Source: Clostridia bacterium (GTDB lineage: Bacteria; Bacillota; Clostridia; Oscillospirales; Butyricicoccaceae). From it: a stretch of DNA of 48,029 nucleotides. Below are positions 37,613-45,292 of this stretch, one piece after another; positions within the stretch are counted from its first letter, which is position 1; the number at the start of each line of letters is the position of its first letter. Position numbers and translations under genes: made by a program. The notes beneath the pieces are model-generated. The model was not told the origin of the DNA and did no database searches. It saw only the letters and a program-made list of their open reading frames with translations. The stretch lies in contig JAFQTO010000008.1 in assembly GCA_017408985.1 (NCBI GenBank), positions 1-48,029 on the forward strand, given 5' to 3'.

Positions 37613-40336
37613 TTACTTGGACAGATCGATGATAACGTATGCAATCTTATCCTTGTTGGTGCCGGTGCCGCCAACCAGAGCATACTTGATGTTATCGTTG
37701 TATACGCTGTTGGTCTTCTTAGCAACTACCAGGCTTGCAATTGTGCCAGCGGTGTAAGAGCCATCAGTCTGCTTGACGATGAACTTGCAAGCGCTGTCAA
37801 ATGCAGTACCGGTCTGCCAAATGGTCTCGCCGTTAACCAGAATCAGGTCAGCAACCTTAGCGGTGATAGCTGCATCGGTCCAGCCGGTTGCAGTTTCAAC
37901 CTTGGTTACGAGGCCGCTTGTGGTTTCGATCTTCAGGATAGCGTTCGTAGCAACATCGGTAGTATCGGTGGTGCCAGAGCTCTTAACCTCAGCCTTGAAG
38001 GTAGCAGCTGCGCAGTTGTTCTTGAGGTCGATAGCGGTGAAGGTCTTGTAGATCTTGTCGCCTTCGACAACGTAATCAACAGCGGAAGTTGCGATTACAT
38101 AGTGAGCAACAGCGGAAGGAGTGGTGCTGCTGGGTGCCTTGTAGGAAACAGTAGCAGTTGCCAGCAGAGCCTCACCAATAGTAGCATCAGATGCAGCAAT
38201 CAGTCTAATCTCGTTGTCGATAACAACTGTCTCGCCATCCATAACGTCTGTGTACTGATATGCAACCAGATCAGCCATCTTCATAACCTTGTACTCGGTC
38301 TTTGCGGTCTTGCCGGGCTCGTTGTTGTAGAACTTAACGAATACCTTGGTATTGTCGGTAGCCATAATGAAGGTATCAGCGATGCCGGTAAGCAGCTTCT
38401 TAGCAGTATCGAAGGATACTTCTGCGCCCTTAGCGCCAGCAGCATTGGTTCCGTAGTAGTTTACATCCTCAACGGTGGGCAGAGTCTGCTTGAACAGAAT
38501 CTTAGCATTGGTTGTAACGGTGTACTCGAATACGTTGCCTACGAGTGCGGTAGCGCCAGCCAGAAGCTCGGTCTTGGTCAGATGATCAGCATCCTTAACG
38601 ATCGTATCAGAGGTCTCATAAGGCAGAATGACCTTGGTGCCGTCAGCCAGCAGAACCTGAACCTTCAGCACGGTGGTGGGAGTGTTGGAAACATTGCCCC
38701 ACTCATCGGTAGATGTTGTGGATGTAACAACTTCCTGAGCTGCAATCAGCATAGCCAGATTTGCGGGAAGTTCGGTGGGATCGTCGGGAGTTACGGTCTC
38801 TGCTACGAATTCCTTAGCAAGAACAACGTACTTGCCATCGGTGTAGAGAACTGCAATCTTCTTCAGGTTGGTAGTTGCGAGGAAGGAGGTCTCGCCGGAG
38901 ATAGCCTTTGCGCTGATCTCAAACTGCTCGCCATTAACGGTGTACTTGGAGCCGGAAACGCCGGTGAAGGAGCCAACAACCATATCAGCGGGAGCAACGG
39001 TGACCTTGCCGGTGAACATATCCTTGGATACCTTAACAACGATATCCTTCTTCATTTCGCCTTCAACAGTAACGTTAGCAGAGCTTACGTCAACATTGTA
39101 GGAGCCGACAGCGAAGTCGCCCTTGGTAGCGGTTGCGGTAGAAATTGTGCCAACTTTGCCATACTCGGTGGTAACAGCGATAGCAGCCTCGAGAGCCTCG
39201 TTGTTGCCGTCCTTGTCGTAGCCGTAAACGGTGTAAGCGGTGGTCTTATCTTCGATAGCAGTCTTCAGAGCTGCAACAGTCTTGGACTCGGAAGCAGCGA
39301 TACCGGTAACGCCTGCAGCGACGTTGGTGATGGTCAGGTTTGCATCGCCTGCACGGTAGCCCCACAGAGCGCCGTCGATGTAGATGGGATACTTATTCTG
39401 GTTCTCACCGGAAGCAGTAACCTTAGCACCGATAGTCAGCTTGCCCATAACGGTCTTGCCGGTAGCAGCGATGGAAACGATCTTGTTGTTGATCTTGGTG
39501 ACCTTGACCTGCTGGCCTACGAGAGCGTCAGCAACAACAAAGTCAACGGTGCTGCCGCTTGCAAGAGTGGTCTTGCCGGAAGCAGCCTTTGCCTCGCCGG
39601 GCATTGCAGCGGTAGCTGTAGCCAGAACGTAGGTGATCAGGGAATCGTCGTAGTTCAGGTACTGAGCCTTAACCTTGACAGGGGTTACGCCGTTCAGGAT
39701 GCCGTCAACTCTGTAGTCGCCGATGTATACGGGAACAGTAACGTCGAAAGCGTTCTTGAACATAACTGCTGCCCACTGACGGGGAGCTGCTTCGGAGATA
39801 GCGAACTTAACGCCTGCGAAGAGGTTAACAGCGTTAGCCTCAGCAACAACGTTCTTCTCCCAGCCGGTGCCGGTGAAGCCCTCAGCGTCGGTCTTGTAGC
39901 CGGCGGTGGTGAGGAGCATCTTAGCCAGCTCGATGCCGGTTACGGGTGCTTCGGGATCAAAGACGGTCTCGGTTCTGCCGTTGATCAGGCCGTAAGCTTC
40001 GCAGTATGCGATGTAGCCAGCTGCCCAGTGATCTTTGCAGTCTTCGAAAGAGACAACGCCCTTCCAGGTTGCTGCGCCGTCGTCTACGCCGCCGTTGCGG
40101 AGAACGTAGATCATCTTAGCAGCTTCGCCACGCTTGATGGTAGCGGTGGGAGCAAAGTCAGTAGTGCCATCTTCCTGAGGAATACCGTTCAGAATCTTAA
40201 CTGCGGTGAGAAGCTCAACAGCAGCAGCGGCATCCTTGTCGATTTCTGCAGCATCTGCGAAACCGGCGAAGACGGAAACACTCATGAGCATTGCCAGTGC
40301 GAGGGACAGAGAAAGGATCTTCTTCAGTGTGCTCAT
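37613..40336 (-). CDS. S-layer-homology-domain cell-surface protein
   Basis: A 907-residue secreted protein. A signal peptide (KKILSLSLALAMLMSVSVFA, cut near 26-30) is followed by SLH repeats: residues about 33-80 (AVELLTAVKILNGIP, TIKRGEAAKMIYVL), 88-140 (FEDCKDHWAAGYIAYCEAYG, PVTGIELAKMLLTT) and a weaker third unit to about 190. SLH domains bind cell-wall polysaccharide. The other 700 residues are Thr/Val/Lys-rich beta-type repeats with no recognised enzyme domain. Codon use is strongly biased (AAG, GTT, GCT), as in abundant proteins. AGGAGG precedes the ATG. It is probably a major surface-layer protein, attached through the wall polymers that LCP enzymes build. Confidence 0.9.
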   Translation of the reverse strand: MSTLKKILSLSLALAMLMSVSVFAGFADAAEIDKDAAAAVELLTAVKILNGIPQEDGTTDFAPTATIKRGEAAKMIYVLRNGGVDDGAATWKGVVSFEDCKDHWAAGYIAYCEAYGLINGRTETVFDPEAPVTGIELAKMLLTTAGYKTDAEGFTGTGWEKNVVAEANAVNLFAGVKFAISEAAPRQWAAVMFKNAFDVTVPVYIGDYRVDGILNGVTPVKVKAQYLNYDDSLITYVLATATAAMPGEAKAASGKTTLASGSTVDFVVADALVGQQVKVTKINNKIVSIAATGKTVMGKLTIGAKVTASGENQNKYPIYIDGALWGYRAGDANLTITNVAAGVTGIAASESKTVAALKTAIEDKTTAYTVYGYDKDGNNEALEAAIAVTTEYGKVGTISTATATKGDFAVGSYNVDVSSANVTVEGEMKKDIVVKVSKDMFTGKVTVAPADMVVGSFTGVSGSKYTVNGEQFEISAKAISGETSFLATTNLKKIAVLYTDGKYVVLAKEFVAETVTPDDPTELPANLAMLIAAQEVVTSTTSTDEWGNVSNTPTTVLKVQVLLADGTKVILPYETSDTIVKDADHLTKTELLAGATALVGNVFEYTVTTNAKILFKQTLPTVEDVNYYGTNAAGAKGAEVSFDTAKKLLTGIADTFIMATDNTKVFVKFYNNEPGKTAKTEYKVMKMADLVAYQYTDVMDGETVVIDNEIRLIAASDATIGEALLATATVSYKAPSSTTPSAVAHYVIATSAVDYVVEGDKIYKTFTAIDLKNNCAAATFKAEVKSSGTTDTTDVATNAILKIETTSGLVTKVETATGWTDAAITAKVADLILVNGETIWQTGTAFDSACKFIVKQTDGSYTAGTIASLVVAKKTNSVYNDNIKYALVGGTGTNKDKIAYVIIDLSK

Positions 40337-40391
40337 TGTTTTTCCTCCTATAATTTTTGTCGCTTTTATGGCGACAGTATTTGATGATTGA

Positions 40392-40420
40392 ATGATACCA
40401 CGGGGGAAAATAAAATGCAA
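40392..40420 (-). promoter_or_regulatory. Promoter of the S-layer-type gene
   Basis: Minus-strand TTGCAT (40415-40420) and TATCAT (40392-40397) are 17 bases apart. The 50-base leader carries a GTCGC...GCGAC hairpin (40352-40373). Confidence 0.65.
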
Positions 40421-40449
40421 GGGTTTGGCGCGCAGTGTAACACAACTGT

Positions 40450-40601
40450 AAAATAAGAGGGAAAATGTTGCTCTTTGAGCAAACGGTGTGCGCTTTGCGA
40501 CGGATTGATTAGGTGAAGTTTGCGTTGCAAGTGAAGAGTGAAGTTGGCTTCGCCAGTGAAGTTTGCCTTGCGGCAAATTTAGGTGTCGCTACGCGACGGA
40601 T
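40450..40601. repeat. Mini-hairpin array with GTGAAGTT linker
   Basis: Hairpins TTGC-GT-GCAA, GGC-TTC-GCC and TTTGCC-TTGC-GGCAAA are joined by AGTGAAGTT. The array ends with GGTGTCGC-TAC-GCGACGGATT. To its left are GCTC-TTT-GAGC and AAACGGTGTGCG modules. The same linker forms the array at 47852-48024. Confidence 0.75.
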
Positions 40602-40610
40602 TTAATATGG

Positions 40611-40722
40611 AATGTTGCTCACTGAGCAAACGGTGTGGGATTTGCGCAACGATGTTTTCGCTGCGCGAAAAACGATGTTGGCCGCGAGCGGTCAAACGAT
40701 GTTGTCCTGCGGACAAATTGTG
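40611..40722. repeat. Mini-hairpin array with AACGATGTT linker, downstream of four-helix gene 2
   Basis: GCTC-ACT-GAGC, TTTCGC-TGC-GCGAAA, GGCCGC-GA-GCGGTC and TTGTCC-TGC-GGACAA are separated by AAACGATGTT copies. It lies directly beyond the stop of the minus-strand four-helix gene. Confidence 0.8.
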
Positions 40723-40726
40723 CTTA

Positions 40727-41080
40727 TTACTTTTCGTTTTGTTTTGCGGTTTTTATTGATGCTATCAGCAGAATCCTAATCGTCGAACAAGTCTTGTCAA
40801 TCTTTTTATGGGTTTCTTGGTCTATATGCCCAGTCTTGAGGAGCATTTCAAGCCATCTGCCCGTTTCGCTCGCTTCCTTGAGTGCGATCTCAAGCTTTGC
40901 AATAAAATCAGCCTTGCTGTGCCCGTATTTGCTCTCGGCAATATTCGCACAAACACTGGTAGCGCTTCTGCCGATCTGGTTGGAGATAATGGTCTCGTTT
41001 TTGCAGCGGAGGTCTTTGACCAAATTCAAAATGTCAATAGATAATTCCATCGACAACTCGGAGAGTTTGTCCTCTTTCAT
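40727..41080 (-). CDS. Four-helix-bundle protein, second copy
   Basis: A 117-residue paralogue of the protein at 11830-12180. QIGRSATSVCANIAESKYGH (about 44-63) and DFIAKLEIALKEASETGRWL are the family core and align along the whole length, but the two differ at more than half of the positions, so they are old relatives, not a recent duplication. ATG at 41080 has GAGGTG six bases upstream. AACGATGTT-linked hairpin arrays lie on both sides, matching the ATATCGA-linked arrays of the first copy. Nucleic-acid binding is the likely activity (inference from the family). Confidence 0.93.
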   Translation of the reverse strand: MKEDKLSELSMELSIDILNLVKDLRCKNETIISNQIGRSATSVCANIAESKYGHSKADFIAKLEIALKEASETGRWLEMLLKTGHIDQETHKKIDKTCSTIRILLIASIKTAKQNEK

Positions 41081-41099
41081 TTCTATCACCTCAACAAAA

Positions 41100-41288
41100 T
41101 TGTACTATACGTTTGCGCGAAGCGCAACATAGTTGATGCGCAGCATCACATCGTTTACACCGTAAGGTGTAACACTGTTTGCGACCCGTCGCAACTTCAT
41201 TTTGTGTCCGCTTCGCGAACAATGATGTTCTCGCGATGCTCGAAATGATGTTTGTAACTGCGTTACAAAACGATGTTGCGTCCTGCGG
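41100..41288. repeat. Mini-hairpin array with ACATCGTT/AATGATGTT linker, upstream of four-helix gene 2
   Basis: About eight hairpins, among them TTGCGC-GAA-GCGCAA, GATGC-GCA-GCATC, TACACC-GTAA-GGTGTA, TGCGAC-CC-GTCGCA, TTGTAAC-TGC-GTTACAA and TGTCC-TGC-GGACA. The linker reads ACATCGTT or a variant near the gene and ATGATGTT on the far side, so it changes orientation within the array. Confidence 0.78.
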
Positions 41289-41298
41289 ACACAAACAC

Positions 41299-41338
41299 AA
41301 ACAAATAAGGACTTGCGAAAGCAAGTCCTTATTTGTTT
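41299..41338 (-). terminator. Terminator of the tRNA-Thr/tRNA-Tyr transcript
   Basis: A perfect 18-bp stem, AAACAAATAAGGACTTGC (41299-41316) with its complement at 41321-41338, closes on GAAA and is T-rich on the minus strand beyond it. It begins right after the tRNA-Tyr CCA end. Confidence 0.92.
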
Positions 41339-41422
41339 GGTGGGAGCGGGTGGATTCGAACCACCGTAGACATTGTCAACAGATTTACAGTCTGCCCCCT
41401 TTGGCCGCTCGGGAACACTCCC
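41338..41422 (-). tRNA. tRNA-Tyr (anticodon GTA)
   Basis: An 85-base minus-strand tRNA with a long variable arm, typical of tRNA-Tyr in bacteria. Acceptor GGGAGTG pairs with CGCTCCC, anticodon loop CTGTAAA gives GTA, the T arm is GGTGGTTCGAATCCACC, and ACCA is encoded. It is co-transcribed with tRNA-Thr. Confidence 0.97.
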
Positions 41423-41457
41423 ATATATCTTATTAAGTTATGCGCTGCTCGAAATAG

Positions 41458-41533
41458 TGGAGCTGGTGGACGGATTCGAACCCCCGACCTGCTGATTACA
41501 AATCAGCTGCTCTACCGGCTGAGCTACACCAGC
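41458..41533 (-). tRNA. tRNA-Thr (anticodon TGT)
   Basis: A 76-base minus-strand tRNA. Acceptor GCTGGTG pairs with CACCAGC, D arm TAGCTCAGCCGGTAGAGCA, anticodon loop TTTGTAA gives TGT, T arm GGGGGTTCGAATCC, and CCA is encoded. First of the two-tRNA transcript. Confidence 0.97.
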
Positions 41534-41556
41534 ATGTTGGGATAAGCGCAGTAATT

Positions 41557-41585
41557 ATATTACCACAGACCTTTGTGGATTGCAA
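41557..41585 (-). promoter_or_regulatory. Promoter of the tRNA pair
   Basis: Minus-strand TTGCAA (41580-41585) and TAATAT (41557-41562) are 17 bases apart, 23 bases before tRNA-Thr. Confidence 0.7.
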
Positions 41586-41668
41586 GCTTTTTTTGCAAAA
41601 ATTCTTAAGTTTTTTTGGCGCGCACCGCTTCGCGGGCATATACTGCCCTAAAAGGAGGTATTTTTGGT

Positions 41669-42556
41669 ATGAATGAGCCTTTATTTAGGGGTTGCTGCTG
41701 TGCGCTTGCCACGCCTTTTGACCCTTTGGGCGAGGTGGACTACGGTGCGCTGGGCAGGATGATAGACTTTCAGCTTGACAACGGCACGGCGGCGCTGGCG
41801 GTCTGCGCCACCACGGGCGAGGGTGCGACGCTGAGCGAGCGGGAGTTTGAGGGAATCGTGAGCTTTGCCGCGCAGAGGGTCTGCGGCAGGGTGCCCGTTA
41901 TCGCGGGGGCGGGCAAAAACTGCACCCGCACCACCCTGCGTCTGTCCCGACTTGCCCGGAAAAACGGCGCCGACGGCCTGCTGCTGGTGACACCCTACTA
42001 CAACAAGAGCAGTCAGGCGGGGCTGGCGGAGCATTTTGAGCGGGTGGCTGACGGGGTGGAGATACCTATTATTATATATAACGTGCCCGGGCGCACGGGG
42101 ATGACGGTGGCGCCCGAGACCTACGGGCGGCTGAGCACGCATCCCAACATCCGCGGGGTCAAGGAGGCGTCGGGGGATATTTCACTTATCGCCCGGGCGG
42201 TGAAAGAGTGCGGCGGGCGGCTGGACTATTACAGCGGCAACGACGAGCAGACGCTGGCTGTGCTTGCGCTGGGCGGCAAGGGGGTCATTTCCACCACGGC
42301 GAATATCGCGCCCGCTCAGATGGCTGAGATATGCACGCGATGGGAAAAAGGCGATATCGAGGGGGCACGACGGGCACAGCTTGATCTGCTTGAGCTGATA
42401 GACGCGATGTTCTGTGAAACAAACCCGATACCGCTTAAATACGCGCTTGGCAAAATGGGACTGTGCGGAGACAAGGTGCGTCTGCCCCTCGTCGCTCCCT
42501 CGGAAGGCTCGAAAAAGCGCATCGACGGGGCGCTGGAAAAGTTCGGACTGATATAA
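41669..42556 (+). CDS. dapA: 4-hydroxy-tetrahydrodipicolinate synthase
   Basis: A 295-residue class I aldolase that joins pyruvate and aspartate semialdehyde on the way to diaminopimelate and lysine. CATTGEGATLSEREFEG (about 44-60), GAGKNCTRTTLRLSRLA and LLVTPYYNKSSQAGLAEHF are family signatures. The catalytic Tyr is in IIIYNVPGRTGM (near 137) and the Schiff-base Lys in IRGVKEASGD (near 164). Length is normal. The ATG at 41669 has AAAGGAGG upstream. It is alone, without other lysine genes. N-acetylneuraminate lyase and other aldolases share the fold, but GVKEASGD favours DapA. Confidence 0.93.
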   Translation: MNEPLFRGCCCALATPFDPLGEVDYGALGRMIDFQLDNGTAALAVCATTGEGATLSEREFEGIVSFAAQRVCGRVPVIAGAGKNCTRTTLRLSRLARKNGADGLLLVTPYYNKSSQAGLAEHFERVADGVEIPIIIYNVPGRTGMTVAPETYGRLSTHPNIRGVKEASGDISLIARAVKECGGRLDYYSGNDEQTLAVLALGGKGVISTTANIAPAQMAEICTRWEKGDIEGARRAQLDLLELIDAMFCETNPIPLKYALGKMGLCGDKVRLPLVAPSEGSKKRIDGALEKFGLI

Positions 42557-43044
42557 AAAGATGTGGAAAAAGAGAGACGCGCGTGGTATACTGGAGGGAG
42601 GAAATGGCTCGCGCTGCTCGCAATGATATCTGCACCCTTCGGTCACGGATTAATAGATCGCCGAAGGCGATACCTATATTAAGGCTTCCCCTTGATGGGG
42701 AAGCTGGCGAGCGAAGCGAGACTGATGAGGTGGAGTTATTAAATTTTGCCCGCAATGCGGACGGTTCCTATTTGGTATTGTTTGACTGCCCACGGTTTCA
42801 CCTCATCCACCGCAAGCGGTCCCCCTGTCTCGCTGCGGCTCGGGAACAAAGCGGGTCTGACACCACACTGTGGTGTCATTCAACACCGCGTCGCCGCTTC
42901 GCTACCCATCAAGGGGAAGGCTTACGGGGGACGGAGGATTTGACGGCAAAATCGATATACCGCTGCGCGGTTCGATATGCGCCTTGCGGCGCGGGAATAA
43001 TTACACCAATAATTTACATTACATAACATAACGGAGGTACAATT
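42557..43044. other. Gene-free region of 488 bases with a composite repeat
   Basis: It holds a GATCGCC-GAA-GGCGATACC hairpin (42647-42671), the composite element 42681-42922, two ATATCG-linked hairpins at 42948-42980, and an AT-rich end. No ribosome site or coding sequence is evident until the RidA gene. Confidence 0.65.
42681..42922. mobile_element. MITE-like composite with AAGGCTTCCCCTTGATGGG ends
   Basis: Inverted ends: AAGGCTTCCCCTTGATGGG on the left and CCCATCAAGGGGAAGGCTT on the right (to 42922), 242 bases in all. Inner repeats also face each other: CTGATGAGGTGGA (42722-42734) and CCACGGTTTCACCTCATCCA (42788 on), plus GAGCGAAGCGAG/CTCGCTGCGGCTC and GACACCACACTGTGGTGTC hairpins. There is no transposase. 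It resembles two nested GGCTTCCCCTT...TGATGAGG repeats, one of which is the family also seen at 46723. Confidence 0.6.
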
Positions 43045-43422
43045 ATGAAGACCAAGATCAGTACAGCAAAGGCGCCTGCGGCGATCGGCCCTTATTCTCA
43101 GGGTGTGGACCTGGGCAGTATGGTATTTACGTCCGGTCAGCTGGGCATCGACATGACCACCGGCACTCTGCCCGAGGGCGTTGAGGCTCAGGCACGCTGC
43201 TCGCTCACCAACATCAAGTCCATTCTTGCCGAGGCAGGTCTCAGTATGGACAACATCGTCAAGACTGTGGTGTTCATCAAGGATATGAACGATTTTGCCA
43301 AGGTCAACGCCATCTATTCGGAGTTCATCTGCGGCGAGATCCTGCCCGCACGCTCCTGCGTGGAGGTCGCACGCCTGCCCAAGGACGCTCTGGTTGAGAT
43401 CGAAGCTATCGCGGTCAGATAA
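43045..43422 (+). CDS. RidA family reactive intermediate deaminase
   Basis: A 125-residue trimeric enzyme. The family signatures are APAAIGPYSQGVDLGSMVFT (11-30), TSGQLGID and the C-terminal EILPARSCVEVARLPKDALV, with the conserved Arg that binds the acid group. RidA hydrolyses 2-aminoacrylate and related enamines made by PLP enzymes. AACGGAGG precedes the ATG. A cupin gene follows after six bases and is probably in the same operon. Confidence 0.94.
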   Translation: MKTKISTAKAPAAIGPYSQGVDLGSMVFTSGQLGIDMTTGTLPEGVEAQARCSLTNIKSILAEAGLSMDNIVKTVVFIKDMNDFAKVNAIYSEFICGEILPARSCVEVARLPKDALVEIEAIAVR

Positions 43423-43427
43423 GTTTT

Positions 43428-43757
43428 ATGCTGATAGATTTTGGGAATATTCCTCTGAGCGTACTGCCCAACTTCAAGGGCGGTGAGAAGCAGATGGAAA
43501 CAAATATGTATCTGGATGAGCTCAACCGCATAATGTACTCGCGGCTGGTTCCCGGTGCGTCAATCGGCGAGCACGTTCACGATACATCCAGCGAGATGAT
43601 ATTTATTCTGTCGGGCAAGGGCACCGCCGTTACCGACGGGGTCAAGGAAATCTGCACGGTCGGAAAGTGCCACTATTGCCCCAAGGGCAGCACCCACACC
43701 CTGATAAATGACGGGGACGAGGATCTGGTGTTCTTTGCGGTAGTGCCCCAGCAATAA
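43428..43757 (+). CDS. Cupin domain protein
   Basis: A 109-residue single-domain cupin. The metal-binding motif is SIGEHVHDTSSEMIFILSGKG (about 45-65), with His-x-His and Glu, and the second motif is HYCPKGSTHTLINDGDEDLV with a late His. Such small cupins bind metal and a small acid or sugar, and the ligand is unknown. It starts with ATG at 43428-43430 six bases after the RidA stop, without a clear ribosome site, so coupled translation is likely. Confidence 0.85.
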   Translation: MLIDFGNIPLSVLPNFKGGEKQMETNMYLDELNRIMYSRLVPGASIGEHVHDTSSEMIFILSGKGTAVTDGVKEICTVGKCHYCPKGSTHTLINDGDEDLVFFAVVPQQ

Positions 43758-43806
43758 GAGGAGTTTTTGAGCCTCTCCGCTCAGCCAACCGAAAGGCGGT
43801 GAACCA

Positions 43807-45279
43807 ATGAAAAAGTTGATATCTCTCCTGCTCCTTGTGTGCCTGATCTTCGGGCTGATTGCTTGCTCGGATGATGGCGGCAGCACACCCAAAGGCGACG
43901 GCGGCAATGCCGACGGTTTCTGGAGCGCGATGGGCGGCGACAATAACCCCTCGGACGGCAGCAGCACCGACTCCCCTGCCCCCGAGAGCGGTGACGGCAA
44001 CGACTCCCCCGACGGCAACAGCACCGACTCCCCTGCCCCCGAGAGCGGTGACAGCAACGACTCCCCCGACGACTCAAGCGGCGGTGACACACAGAGCGGC
44101 GGCGATTGGCTTCTCCCCGACCCCGAGCCCGAGCCTATAGACCCGAGTAGCAAGATTCTGCCCGATTTAGGCAGTTTTCTTATGTGCAGTCCCAGCACGA
44201 GCAAGGATTTCGGAGAGGGCGGCAGGCAGCTTCAATGGAACGGCAGTTACCCTTATGAGCTGTATGAGTCCACCAAAGCCGAGATCATCGACCTGCTGCT
44301 TGAGCCAAAATATCAGCTGACCCTGCGGGAGAGCAAGCAGAATCCCCACTACAGCGGCACGGTGATAACCGATATTTTCTTTGATTACACGGGCACTTGC
44401 CCCGATATTGCCGCCATAACTGACGAGCACGGCGAGAACACCTTTCACCTGCGGCTGCGGGTCACCCCTTATGAGGACTACGGGTATTTCAAGATCAACA
44501 TCGTCTATGCAATCGGCTTTGTTCTCGAAGCACCCGAGGGAATAGTTTCCCGCGATATCACCCCCGGCGGCGATATGCGCTGGCTGAACCCTCAGGACGA
44601 AAACCGCGCTCCCGACAGCACCGACAGCGTGCTTATCCCCTGCCTTGAGGAGTTTTTGTACCGCGAGTGCACCCGCACCGCCGACCATTACGCCTACGGC
44701 GATCTGTACGGGCGGGAGGAGCAATTCCAGAACCTGCCTCTTGCCGCCTATGAGACGGTCAAGGGTGAGATCATCGACCTGCTTTTGCAGCCGCTGTTTC
44801 AGCTGAAGCTCATAGAAAGCCGCGAGAACGCCTATTACGACCTTACTGCGGTAGATTTCTACTTCGAGTACGTGGGCTCGAGCGAAAACATAACCCCCAT
44901 CACCGACAAATACGAGCAGAAGTACACTTTTGACCTGATGGTGCGGTTTTTGCCCAATGCGGAGACCGACAAGTTCCAGCTGTATCTGTTCTATAATCAG
45001 AATTTTGGGCCGACCGTCACCTCCTACCACACCACCCGCGACGTCAGCCGAGGCGGCGACGGAAGTGAGCTCCCCGAGGACTATCAGGGCAGCACCGACA
45101 GCGGCGACGACTGGAACAAAAAGTGTTCCTCCTGCCACGGAAGCGGCAAATGCACCCATTGCAGCGGCAAGGGCGAGGTCAGGAAGTTCCAGGCGGGTCT
45201 GGGCTGGGTGGAGCTCGACTGCACTCTGTGCAACAGCGGCAAGTGCCGCCACTGCAACGGCACGGGCAAGGACAGATGA
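43807..45279 (+). CDS. Lipoprotein with two copies of one domain and a DnaJ-type cysteine-rich end
   Basis: A 490-residue surface lipoprotein. The signal peptide LISLLLLVCLIFGLIACSDD has a lipobox with Cys20. Residues 21-108 are a Gly/Asp/Ser linker with two 19-residue repeats (STDSPAPESGDGNDSPDGN-type; 57 bases each). Two homologous domains follow: about 150-250 (KAEIIDLLLEPKYQLTLRES) and about 310-410 (KGEIIDLLLQPLFQLKLIES). The end (about 437-490) has four CxxC pairs (CSSC, CTHC, CTLC, CRHC) with GxG spacing, like the zinc domain of DnaJ. GGCGG precedes the ATG. Function unknown. Confidence 0.88.
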   Translation: MKKLISLLLLVCLIFGLIACSDDGGSTPKGDGGNADGFWSAMGGDNNPSDGSSTDSPAPESGDGNDSPDGNSTDSPAPESGDSNDSPDDSSGGDTQSGGDWLLPDPEPEPIDPSSKILPDLGSFLMCSPSTSKDFGEGGRQLQWNGSYPYELYESTKAEIIDLLLEPKYQLTLRESKQNPHYSGTVITDIFFDYTGTCPDIAAITDEHGENTFHLRLRVTPYEDYGYFKINIVYAIGFVLEAPEGIVSRDITPGGDMRWLNPQDENRAPDSTDSVLIPCLEEFLYRECTRTADHYAYGDLYGREEQFQNLPLAAYETVKGEIIDLLLQPLFQLKLIESRENAYYDLTAVDFYFEYVGSSENITPITDKYEQKYTFDLMVRFLPNAETDKFQLYLFYNQNFGPTVTSYHTTRDVSRGGDGSELPEDYQGSTDSGDDWNKKCSSCHGSGKCTHCSGKGEVRKFQAGLGWVELDCTLCNSGKCRHCNGTGKDR

Positions 45280-45292
45280 GGACGGTGAGCGC

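Noticed and set aside
38102-40384. A 760-codon plus-strand open frame opposite the S-layer-type gene
   Set aside because: It is antisense to a gene with signal peptide, SLH repeats, promoter and ribosome site. It is rich in Ser, Gly and Cys, has no ribosome site and results from the codon bias of the real gene.
41338-41533. tRNA genes as an integration site
   Set aside because: No integrase and no repeated tRNA 3' end were found; the neighbours are ordinary genes and hairpin arrays.
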